From: SKLM01 sp964450435
Lineage (GTDB): Bacteria; Chloroflexota; Anaerolineae; B4-G1
Assembly (NCBI GenBank): GCA_964450435.1
Contig: CAYVCX010000068.1
Coordinates: 1 to 13,922 of the forward strand
Direction of reading: 5' to 3'
Length of the DNA stretch: 13,922 nucleotides
Numbering within the stretch: position 1 is the first letter of the stretch; every line of letters starts with the position of its first letter. The translations under genes and the position numbers were made by a program. Under the pieces are notes generated by a model, which worked only from the letters and a program-made list of their open reading frames with translations, did no database searches and was not told where the DNA came from. This document shows positions 7,248 through 13,712 of this stretch, in pieces.

Positions 7248-8495
7248 TTGAATGACAGACATTGGGCATGGATCGCACGGCTTGGCTGTGCTGCCCTAGT
7301 CCTCACTGTGTTGATAGGAGTCGGTGGTCTACTCCTCTCTGCCACCAGCATAGATGAGGCATTCAGTACGGAGGGACAAGGGACGGCGGTGGTCGCAGAA
7401 GTGACCACGCTCCAGGGAGACGCCAATCCCACGGCGACGCACACGCTCGTCCGGGCTACGGAGGAAATGCCGGACGAGGGGACGTCTTCGGCAGCGAGCA
7501 CTCCCACGCCGAAGCAAGGTACCCTGGCCGCGCTGTACCAGGATGTGGCACCCGGGGCGGTCCAGATCCGGGTGTACGTCCAGCGCGGCTACGTGACGGC
7601 TTCGGGTGCCGGGTCGGGGTTCATCCTCGACCAGGAGGGGTATATCGTCACTAACCACCACGTGGTGGCTGATGCCGATTCGGTGACGGTCATCTTCCAC
7701 GAGGGTACCGAGGTCCGAGCGCAGATCGTGGGGAAAGACGCCCACAGCGACCTGGCCGTTGTGAAGGTCGACCAACTGCCCGAAGGGGCGCATCCGCTGT
7801 TGCTCGGATCGTCGAGCGCCGTCAGCCCAGGAGACTGGGTGATCGCCATCGGCAACCCGTTCAGCCTGGGCAGCAGTATGACATTGGGTATCGTGAGCGC
7901 TGTCGGACGCACGATTCCCGCAGCGGAGACCCCGTTTAGCATCCCGAGTGCGGTTCAGACAGATGCCGCCATCAACCCGGGCAACTCGGGCGGCCCGCTG
8001 TTGACGCTGGATGGTCAGGTGGTGGGCGTCAACGCCCAGATCGAATCGACCACCGGCACGAACACCGGCGTTGGGTTCGCCATCCCGTCCGACGTCGTTA
8101 GCTTCGTGACACCCGCCCTTATCGAGGAGGGGGAGTACCACTGGCCGTGGCTCGGCGTGACCGGCACTGACGTCGGCCTGCTCGTGCAGGAGGCAAACGA
8201 CCTGGAGATGCAGGAGGGTGCTTACATCGTCGAGGTGGTGGAAAACGGTCCCGCTGCCACGGCCGGCCTGCGAGGTGCGACCCAGGAGAGGGACATCATG
8301 GGGCAGGCCGTGCCCGTAGGCGGCGACGTCGTCATCAAGGTAGATGAAGAGCCCATTGCGAACTTCACGGACTTGCTGACCGCTGTGGCGTTCAGACAGC
8401 CGGGCGACAGCCTGGAACTGACCATCCTGCGAGACGCCGAGCAGCGTCAGGTCACGGTGGAGCTGGACGAGCGACCAGCGAGCCTGGGAGGGTGA
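7248..8495 (+). CDS. htrA: Membrane-anchored S1C serine protease, HtrA/DegP family, one PDZ domain
   Basis: Extracytoplasmic quality-control protease, 415 aa. An N-terminal helix (about 9-31, containing LGCAALVLTVLIGVGG) anchors or exports it. A low-complexity Thr/Ser/Glu linker (about 40-90) leads to the trypsin-like domain (about 92-290). The triad is complete: His138 in TNHHVV, Asp168 in SDLAVVKV, and Ser247 in GNSGGPLL. One PDZ domain follows (about 300-405) with the insert VPVGGDVVIKVDEEPI. E. coli DegP has two PDZ domains; a single one resembles DegS or many HtrA proteins of other phyla. Lying between an exporter and a lipoprotein and flanked by two-component genes, it fits an envelope-stress role. 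A Cys at residue 14 sits in LGC but too close to the start and without the usual basic n-region context to call a lipoprotein. Confidence 0.95.
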   Translation: MNDRHWAWIARLGCAALVLTVLIGVGGLLLSATSIDEAFSTEGQGTAVVAEVTTLQGDANPTATHTLVRATEEMPDEGTSSAASTPTPKQGTLAALYQDVAPGAVQIRVYVQRGYVTASGAGSGFILDQEGYIVTNHHVVADADSVTVIFHEGTEVRAQIVGKDAHSDLAVVKVDQLPEGAHPLLLGSSSAVSPGDWVIAIGNPFSLGSSMTLGIVSAVGRTIPAAETPFSIPSAVQTDAAINPGNSGGPLLTLDGQVVGVNAQIESTTGTNTGVGFAIPSDVVSFVTPALIEEGEYHWPWLGVTGTDVGLLVQEANDLEMQEGAYIVEVVENGPAATAGLRGATQERDIMGQAVPVGGDVVIKVDEEPIANFTDLLTAVAFRQPGDSLELTILRDAEQRQVTVELDERPASLGG

Positions 8496-8622
8496 ACGTG
8501 ACATCGGTCTGGAACGGGGCGCGACTGGCCCCGGCCAAAGGGAGAGGCTTGAGGAGAGCACGGCGCGTCGATGTCGCGCGGGCGCGCCTGTGATTCTGTG
8601 GGTCCTTATGAAAGGGAAAACG

Positions 8623-9354
8623 ATGAGACACTGGCATATCTTGACATGTCTGATGCTGATGGCGACGATGCTCCTCGGATGTGGGGGCGCAGAAGGAGCC
8701 CCATCGAACGACACTGGCTCCGGTTCTGAGAGCGACATTGTGGCCTCCGGAACCGACGAGGGGTTGGACGATGCCGTGCTCGACAGCGGCACGCCAAAGA
8801 TCATCACCACGGCCGAAGCCTCCGGGACCGACGAGGAGTTGCACGATGCCGTGCGGCTGGCACTGGGCACGCTGGCACTGGAGGAGACGGAACACGCCGT
8901 GACGCCCCACCAAGCGGAAACCCTGCTCCCGCTCTGGCGGGCGCTGCAGGGAGGCGTGACCGCAGAGGACGAGATTGCTGCCGTCCTGAGGGGAATTGAG
9001 GGAGCCATGTCTGAGGACCAGCTGGCGGCCATCGCAGACTTGGAGCTCACCCAGGCGGACCTGGAGGCCTGGATGGCGGAGGAGGGGTTGGATGCGCGGC
9101 CGAGGGAGCTTAGTGAAGGCGGAACGCCCGGTGGTGCCGCGATGCAGTCCGGGGAGGACATACCACCCGAAAAGGCGACGCGCATGGCGGAGCGTCAGAG
9201 CATGGGCGAGGAGGAGCGGGAGGCCATGAGGGCCACCGCTCAAGCTGGTGGCGGCCCCGGCGGGGGTGCGGACACCGCCGACGCTTTGGGACAGCTTCGC
9301 TTCGCCCTCCGCCCCCTGCTCGCCATGCTGGAGGCGCGGGCGGGAGAGGCATGA
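8623..9354 (+). CDS. Lipoprotein of unknown function with Spy/CpxP-like helical motifs
   Basis: Secreted lipoprotein, 243 aa from ATG 8623, chosen because AAAGGG (8611-8616) is 6 nt upstream; GTG 8590 would add 11 residues. A lipobox LLGC puts the lipidated Cys at residue 20, followed by GGAEGAPSND. The mature part is acidic and helical, with RLALGTLALEETEHAVTPHQ, LLPLWRALQ, and MSEDQLAAIADLELTQADLE. These TPHQ, SEDQ and LTQ turns recall the LTxxQ motifs of the extracytoplasmic chaperones Spy and CpxP, though overall homology is not claimed. Residues 41-52 and 66-77 repeat each other (SGTDE-x-L-x-DAV). Gly-rich segments follow. Its stop overlaps a new start (ATGA, 9351). Similar lipoproteins beside MacAB-type genes are, as I recall, common in Chloroflexota. 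Confidence 0.85.
   Translation: MRHWHILTCLMLMATMLLGCGGAEGAPSNDTGSGSESDIVASGTDEGLDDAVLDSGTPKIITTAEASGTDEELHDAVRLALGTLALEETEHAVTPHQAETLLPLWRALQGGVTAEDEIAAVLRGIEGAMSEDQLAAIADLELTQADLEAWMAEEGLDARPRELSEGGTPGGAAMQSGEDIPPEKATRMAERQSMGEEEREAMRATAQAGGGPGGGADTADALGQLRFALRPLLAMLEARAGEA
8743..8853 (+). repeat. Partial tandem duplication inside the lipoprotein gene
   Basis: A 36-nt unit at 8743-8778 recurs at 8818-8853, 75 nt (25 codons) later, with 3 mismatches by eye. Both encode ASGTDE-x-L-x-DAV. The phase is codon-preserving. Confidence 0.75.
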
Positions 9355-9373
9355 CGGCGCTCAGCGCGCTGGC
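9351..9373 (+). CDS. 5' end of a gene cut by the assembly gap
   Basis: ATG 9351 overlaps the lipoprotein stop as ATGA and reads MTALSAL before running into N. The coupled-start style matches the rest of the operon, so a gene probably begins here, but eight codons give no clue to its product. Confidence 0.45.
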
Positions 9374-9473
9374 NNNNNNNNNNNNNNNNNNNNNNNNNNN
9401 NNNNNNNNNNNNNNNNNNNNNNNNNNNNNNNNNNNNNNNNNNNNNNNNNNNNNNNNNNNNNNNNNNNNNNNNN
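9374..9473. other. Assembly gap (100 N)
   Basis: Exactly 100 N, the conventional placeholder for a gap of unknown size. The true DNA here may be much longer and could hold whole genes. Frames that appear to cross it are not meaningful. Confidence 0.98.
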
Positions 9474-9762
9474 GCACCGGGGTGTTGGTAGCCGCGTTGC
9501 ACTGGGTCAGACATCAAGCCCCAGGGAACGCTCACGCCACGCTGCCAGAGTCTTCACAGGCCACCCGTATGAGCCGTCCGCGAGCATATCGGCCCATCGA
9601 GCATCGTGTAAAAGGGGCAAACGCCCGGAGCGCGCGTCGGATGGGCCCGTGCTCAGAACTCACGCGGCTCCGATGTCCATTCTCCACCGAGGCCGTCGGC
9701 TCCACCGGTGATAGCATGGACGGGACTAACACAGTAAGACGACTCGATTGCAAAGGATGATG
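9474..9762 (+). other. Post-gap sequence before the kinase; possible gene end
   Basis: Two frames stay open after the gap. One reads TGVLVAALHWVRHQAPG onward to TGA 9758-9760, overlapping the kinase start. The other begins HRGVGSRVALGQ, faintly like the R-G-V-G-Y-R end of an OmpR-type regulator, but runs on past the usual end to TGA at about 9711. Neither can be assigned without the gap sequence. The later part (about 9560-9740) looks more like non-coding DNA. Confidence 0.3.
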
Positions 9763-11157
9763 ATGCGGAGCCTCTTCTGGAAAGGGATGCTCGCTTTCCT
9801 GGCCGTCATCGTCGTGGCGGTCGGGACTGTCGCGGCCCTGACGGGACACACCACGGAGACCGAGTTCCGCCGCTACGCGCTCACCAGAAGCGGGATGTGG
9901 GAGGAGATGACCACGCCTCTGGTCCAGTACTACGAAGCCCAGGGCTCGTGGACGGGCCTGCAGGATGCGTTGGCCCGCTCCCACGGTCGGGAGGGACGGA
10001 CGTGGGGGAAAGAGATAGGTAATCCCGGCGATGCCTGGGGCGCGGTTGCCTTCCGCATCATCGATGTTGAAGGGTGCGTCGTGGCCGATAGCGAGGGCAC
10101 CCCAAGAGGAAGCGTCCCGCGGGGAGGCCTCAACAACGCCGTTCCCATCCAGCTGGAGGATCAGGTGGTGGGGTATCTCCTGCCCAGCTTGGAGAATCCA
10201 CCCACCTGGCCTCTAGATGCAGGCCAGGCGGAATTCCTGGACCGCGTGCGCCGCACCCTGTGGATCGGTGCGCTGGCTGCCCTGACCGTCGCGTCGGTCA
10301 TCGGCGGATTGCTGTTTCGTTCTATCACAGCGCCGCTGCGGCAGCTGACCTCTGCCAGCCAGGCCATTGCCCAGGGCGATCTGTCGGCGCGGGCCGCGGT
10401 TCGCGGGGAGGACGAAGTGGCGCAGCTGGCCGAGGCCTTCAACTCTATGACCAGGAGCCTCGCCCGGATGGAGAAAGCCCGCCGCAACCAAACGGCCGAT
10501 ATCGCCCACGAGTTGCGCACCCCCTTGACTGTGCTCCAGGGTACCCTGGAGGCTATGTTGGATGGGGTTTACGCGGTAGACCAGCAAAACCTGGAGGCTG
10601 CGCTGGCCCAGACACGCACCCTCTCCCGACTGATAGAGGATCTCCGCATCCTGGCCCTGGCCGACGCGGGGAAGCTCCATCTCGCAAAGGACGCCGTGGA
10701 CCTTGTTGTCTTCCTCGAGGAATCGGTCGAGGCGTATCGTGCCTCGGCCAGGGAGAAGGGGATCGCTCTCGCCCTGGAGATGTCGGCCGATCTCCCTACC
10801 GTCCTCGCCGACCCGGACCGGTTGGCTCAGGTGATGGGCAACCTGCTCACCAACTCCCTGCAATACGTGCCCGCGGGCGGTCACGTGACCGTGGCAGCAG
10901 AGATGATCGAACAGGAGGTCGTGGTCACGGTAGAGGACGACGGCCCCGGCATTCCGCCCGAGGACTCATCCCACATCTTCGAGCGCTTCTGGCGAGCTGA
11001 CGTTGCACGACAGAGAGCATCCGGTGGGAGTGGGCTCGGTCTCTCCATCGCGGCTCAGATCGTGGAGGCTCACGGCGGACGCATCTGGGCACAGGAAACC
11101 CCCGGCGGGGGGCTCACGGTTCGCTTCTCTCTCCCGAGACTCGATTCAGATCTGTGA
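9763..11157 (+). CDS. Sensor histidine kinase, HAMP-HisKA-HATPase type
   Basis: Membrane sensor kinase, 464 aa from ATG 9763. Three ATGs run in tandem (9757, 9760, 9763); AAAGG (9752-9756) is best spaced from the third. Helices at about 7-27 and 165-187 enclose an extracytoplasmic sensor domain of about 135 residues (31-163) that I do not recognise. A HAMP domain (about 186-238) leads to HisKA with phospho-acceptor His249 in ADIAHELRTPL. The ATPase domain is complete: N-box QVMGNLLTNSLQY (Asn360, Asn364), G1 DDGPGIP (392-398), F-box IFERFWR and G2 GGSGLGLS (421-428). All residues needed for autophosphorylation are present, unlike the regulator at the operon's head. The overall type resembles BaeS/CpxA-like envelope sensors. 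Confidence 0.95.
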   Translation: MRSLFWKGMLAFLAVIVVAVGTVAALTGHTTETEFRRYALTRSGMWEEMTTPLVQYYEAQGSWTGLQDALARSHGREGRTWGKEIGNPGDAWGAVAFRIIDVEGCVVADSEGTPRGSVPRGGLNNAVPIQLEDQVVGYLLPSLENPPTWPLDAGQAEFLDRVRRTLWIGALAALTVASVIGGLLFRSITAPLRQLTSASQAIAQGDLSARAAVRGEDEVAQLAEAFNSMTRSLARMEKARRNQTADIAHELRTPLTVLQGTLEAMLDGVYAVDQQNLEAALAQTRTLSRLIEDLRILALADAGKLHLAKDAVDLVVFLEESVEAYRASAREKGIALALEMSADLPTVLADPDRLAQVMGNLLTNSLQYVPAGGHVTVAAEMIEQEVVVTVEDDGPGIPPEDSSHIFERFWRADVARQRASGGSGLGLSIAAQIVEAHGGRIWAQETPGGGLTVRFSLPRLDSDL

Positions 11158-11263
11158 GCGCATTGAGGCGTGCGGGCGGAAGGTGCATAGGCGAGTTGGA
11201 ACCGTGCCTCCGTTCCCTGTGCTTGCGATCCCCGGGTCCTGCGGCGGGAGTATGCCTTGCGTT
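11158..11263. other. Convergent intergenic region
   Basis: This 106-bp stretch separates the convergent kinase and CcdA-fusion genes. A bidirectional terminator would be expected, but I see only a weak GGAAC/GTTCC stem near 11200-11218 and no T-tract on either strand. Confidence 0.5.
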
Positions 11264-12859
11264 TCATACCAGCGTCACCACCATCCACCCGGCCAGCAGG
11301 AGGAACAGGGCCGCCGTCGCTAGCTTGACCTTGGCCGTGTGCCGGTGGATGAGGAGACCCAGTTGCTGAGACGTCGTCCCGAAGTACGCCAGCACGAACA
11401 CCACCACCAACGGCAGGATGAACATCAGGTTGTAGAGCACCAGATAGAACCCCGCCTGCGCCTGCATCTCCGGCACGCCCAGGACGAAGAGGATGGTCGG
11501 CAGATAGACCTGACCCGTGCAGGCCAGCTCGATGACCGAGACCACGACCCCTGTGACGAAGGTCACCGGCACGAAGGCTTTGGCCCCGGCCCGTTCGCGG
11601 ATCGCCTGGTTTACCCGGCGACGAAGCCAGGTGGGCATCGCCAGGCGCATGTCTTTGGCCTTCCCACGACGCGCCTGCCACCAGTCGTAGAGGCTACCGG
11701 CAGCCAGAACGAGACAGAGCACCGCGGTGAAGCCGTAAATCCAGCGGCTCACGGCGTCCAGGAAAGGCAGGGTGGCCAGGAACTTCAGCACACCGAATCC
11801 CACACCGAGGTAGGTAAGAAAGACTGCGGCGGCGAAGGCGCCACCCGCCAGCAGGACCTGGCGGCCCTCGCGTCCCATGAAGGTCAGGTAGGAGATGAAG
11901 AAGACCAGCGTGGCGAAGGCACAGGGGTTCAGACCATCCACCAGACCGGCCACCAGCACCGTGGCCAGGCTGAAAGAACGGAAGCGCTCGATGATGCTCG
12001 AGGCCGTCTCGTCACTCGCCGCCTCCGACCCCACACATAGCGGTTCGGCGCCGGTCTCGGCGTAGCGGTCAAGCAACTCCTCGAGGCTGGTGGCGTGCAG
12101 CTCATCCCCCACCAGCGCATCGTCGCCAACAAAGATCGCCGGCGCGGTCAACCGCTTGCCCACCGGTACCCCGGCCTTTTCCCCTAACCGCTCAGCCAGG
12201 GGCGCCTCCTCGCGGACGTCGAGCGTGCAGACGCTCAGCTGTGGATACTGATCTTGCAGATAGTTCAACGCCAGCTGCACCTGGTCGCACTCCTGGCAGC
12301 CGGCCTGATAGAAGTACGCCACGTGGACCGGAGTCTCATTGGCCTCCTTCGATGGCGTGGCGTCAGGCGCCGGCGTCCGGTCCACTTCCTGGGACGGTGC
12401 CGTCTCCTCCAGAACGTCCTCCAGACCAGGAACGTCCGGATACCCCACACCTCCCACAGCCAGGTGCTGCTCGATCAGCCCCGGGAGCTGCTCCGGGATC
12501 TCACGCGACCCCACCAACACGGTGTCGCCGATGAAGAGCATCGGGACGCCTCGCCGGTTCTCCGGCACCTCATAGGACTCAAGCGCCTCCAGCCATACCT
12601 CGTAGTTCTTTGGCACCTCTGAGAGCTCCAGCTTGGCAATCTCAAGCTGCGCGCCGTACTCCTCCTCCAACGGCGGAAGCACCTCTTCCATCACCTCGTG
12701 GCAGTACGGGCACGTCTCGGCCCAGAAGAACACCGCTCGCACCACCGGTTCGTCGGCCCGCGCCCGGCCCACTCCGACAGACAGACTGGCGGCGACGAGC
12801 ACCCCGATCAGCGCAAGAAGACCCATCGCACGTGTCAACATCCTTTGTCTGCAGTGCAT
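11264..12859 (-). CDS. Tandem thioredoxin-like / CcdA-DsbD-type transmembrane thiol-redox fusion
   Basis: Predicted membrane thiol reductant relay, 531 aa. ATG at 12859 has AGGAGG (12869-12864) 4 nt upstream. A signal/anchor helix (about 11-36, ending RARADEP) is followed by thioredoxin-like domain 1 with FFWAETCPYC (Cys50, Cys53) and cis-Pro-type GVPMLFIGD. An acidic Pro-rich linker (about 150-176) leads to domain 2 with FYQAGCQEC (Cys188, Cys191) and APAIFVGDD. The membrane domain has six helices (about 297-325, 336-363, 372-395, 431-457, 468-493, 512-530) and one Cys in each repeat half: NPCAF (Cys313) and ELACTGQ (Cys447), as in CcdA/DsbD. Electrons would pass from cytoplasmic thioredoxin through Cys313/Cys447 to the outer domains (inference). 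DsbD has a different order, with its thioredoxin domain at the C-terminus. Confidence 0.9.
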   Translation of the reverse strand: MHCRQRMLTRAMGLLALIGVLVAASLSVGVGRARADEPVVRAVFFWAETCPYCHEVMEEVLPPLEEEYGAQLEIAKLELSEVPKNYEVWLEALESYEVPENRRGVPMLFIGDTVLVGSREIPEQLPGLIEQHLAVGGVGYPDVPGLEDVLEETAPSQEVDRTPAPDATPSKEANETPVHVAYFYQAGCQECDQVQLALNYLQDQYPQLSVCTLDVREEAPLAERLGEKAGVPVGKRLTAPAIFVGDDALVGDELHATSLEELLDRYAETGAEPLCVGSEAASDETASSIIERFRSFSLATVLVAGLVDGLNPCAFATLVFFISYLTFMGREGRQVLLAGGAFAAAVFLTYLGVGFGVLKFLATLPFLDAVSRWIYGFTAVLCLVLAAGSLYDWWQARRGKAKDMRLAMPTWLRRRVNQAIRERAGAKAFVPVTFVTGVVVSVIELACTGQVYLPTILFVLGVPEMQAQAGFYLVLYNLMFILPLVVVFVLAYFGTTSQQLGLLIHRHTAKVKLATAALFLLLAGWMVVTLV

Positions 12860-12924
12860 CAAACCTCCTCAACGAGATTGTGAATCAGCGACTTGAACAT
12901 ACCTGGTACCTTCCCCCTCCTCAT
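12859..12924 (-). CDS. Possible 21-aa ORF bridging the arsR remnant and the redox gene
   Basis: On the minus strand a 22-codon frame starts at 12924 sharing one base with the arsR-remnant stop (TAATG) and ends at 12861-12859 sharing one base with the redox gene start (TGATG). It ends MFKSLIHNLVEEV; an inner ATG at 12900 has a GGGGGAAGG 8 nt upstream. Its last codons also carry the AGGAGG of the redox gene. It may be a coupling leader or the trimmed remains of a lost middle gene. Function unknown. Confidence 0.3.
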   Translation of the reverse strand: MRRGKVPGMFKSLIHNLVEEV

Positions 12925-13197
12925 TACTGCTCCGCGATCTCATCCAGCGGTTGCTCCACAAAGGGGTCCACCAGACGGTATTAGACGTACTGTCCCTCCC
13001 TGCGGCACGCTATGCTACTGCTCTCCCGCAGCACGCATAATTGCTGAGAGACGTAGGGCTGCAGCCGGTCGAGCACAACCTGCGGGTCCGAGACAAATGC
13101 TTCCCTCTTTGCGTAACTCGATCACAATTCGCAACCGCGCAGGATGAGAGAGCAATTGTAACCGGCGGGCTACCTTCTGACAACGCCTCTCTTTCAT
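12924..13197 (-). pseudogene. ArsR-family HTH regulator, frameshifted
   Basis: Remnant of a small winged-helix repressor of the ArsR/SmtB family. From ATG 13197 it reads MKERRCQKVARRLQLLSHPARLRIVIELRKEG, the typical dimer/HTH opening. The continuation is in a different frame from about 13100: LDRLQPYVSQQLCVLRES, then RREGQYV-stop-YRLVDPFVEQPLDEIAEQ. The QPYVSQ recognition helix and REG-YV-YRL wing are characteristic. So one frameshift and one nonsense codon (TAA where Tyr is usual, about 12988-12986) disable it. It lies directly upstream of the redox gene on the same strand and probably once regulated it, since ArsR proteins commonly control thiol or metal-stress genes. No ligand-binding Cys pair is clear. 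Confidence 0.75.
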
Positions 13198-13249
13198 CTG
13201 CGCCCTCTCGGAGCAGCACCACAGCTGGATTGGTGGCCGCCCGCCGCAC

Positions 13250-13530
13250 CTATGGACACCGCACGATGTCCTGCGCCCACAGGCAGTCTGCACAGGAGGG
13301 AGACCACCCCACCCTCTGCACCCTGGCCCCGCGGCGGACGTGGGTGTAGGTCTCCGGATCGGCGCCATCCAGCGAGACCGCGACCTCGTCGCCGCCCAGC
13401 TCGACCACCGCTCGCTCAGCCTTCTGCTTGCGCGCCCGGTGCAGGACCATCTCGGCCGGATTGCCGAACAACACGTCACGGGTCACCTCGACATCCGCTT
13501 CGCGCGCGATGGCCAGTGGCTCCTGAAAGA
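13250..13530 (-). pseudogene. UspA C-terminal piece joined to a radical-SAM/SPASM fragment
   Basis: This minus-strand frame first completes the UspA remnant upstream (EPLAIAREADVEVTRDVLFG, then NPAEMVLHRARKQKAERAV). At about 13390 it changes without a stop to GGDEVAVSLDGADPETYTHV and RRGARVQRV, the S-x-D-G-A-x-x-E-T-Y segment typical of radical-SAM maturases with SPASM domains. It then jumps to a C-terminal cluster CADCLWAQDIVRCP and TAG at 13252-13250. The radical-SAM CxxxCxxC core and most of the protein are missing, so at least two deletions are implied. CLWAQ-I-x-CP endings are, as I recall, found in maturases of tungsten oxidoreductases; that subfamily is only a suggestion. Confidence 0.65.
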
Positions 13531-13712
13531 CGAGTCAACTCCTCCGGAATATCCGGCCGCTCTGGATACGCTTCCTTCCCCAACTGAGCTGGTTTCAGCG
13601 ACGCAACGTGAATGAACTGCAACTCTTCGACGGGCTGAACCTGTGCCAGATCGACAGCCGCGCGGGCAGCCGTCAACCTGTACTCCGACTCGTCTACTGC
13701 TACGAGCCTGGG
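13520..13712 (-). pseudogene. Universal stress protein (UspA) N-terminal fragment
   Basis: Minus-strand reading gives RLVAVDESEYRLTAARAAVD followed by LAQ, then EELQFIHVASLKPAQLG and IPEELTRL. This is the first beta strand, helix and second strand of a UspA fold (VAVD-x-SE-x-S, then HV). No start codon remains: TGA at 13715-13713 lies just before it. Around 13530 a one-base shift moves the continuation into the frame of the adjoining pseudogene entry. The ATP-binding G-x-x-G motif and the C-terminal half are absent. Function is certainly lost. Confidence 0.7.

Noticed and set aside
8530..8585. GC-rich stems (GGCCCCGGCC and GGCGCG...CGCGCC)
   Set aside because: Short and expected by chance at this GC content; no T-tract and they lie inside what looks like an operon.
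7329..9185. 618-codon open frame on the minus strand
   Set aside because: It lies antisense to the HtrA and lipoprotein genes, which have complete active-site motifs and ribosome sites; its translation is Arg/Ser/His-rich with no family motif.
9248..9760. Open frame that appears to cross the N gap
   Set aside because: The frame depends on the arbitrary 100-N length, so continuity across the gap has no meaning.
11339..12040. 233-codon plus-strand frame
   Set aside because: Antisense to the CcdA membrane domain; His/Gln/Glu-rich shadow translation.
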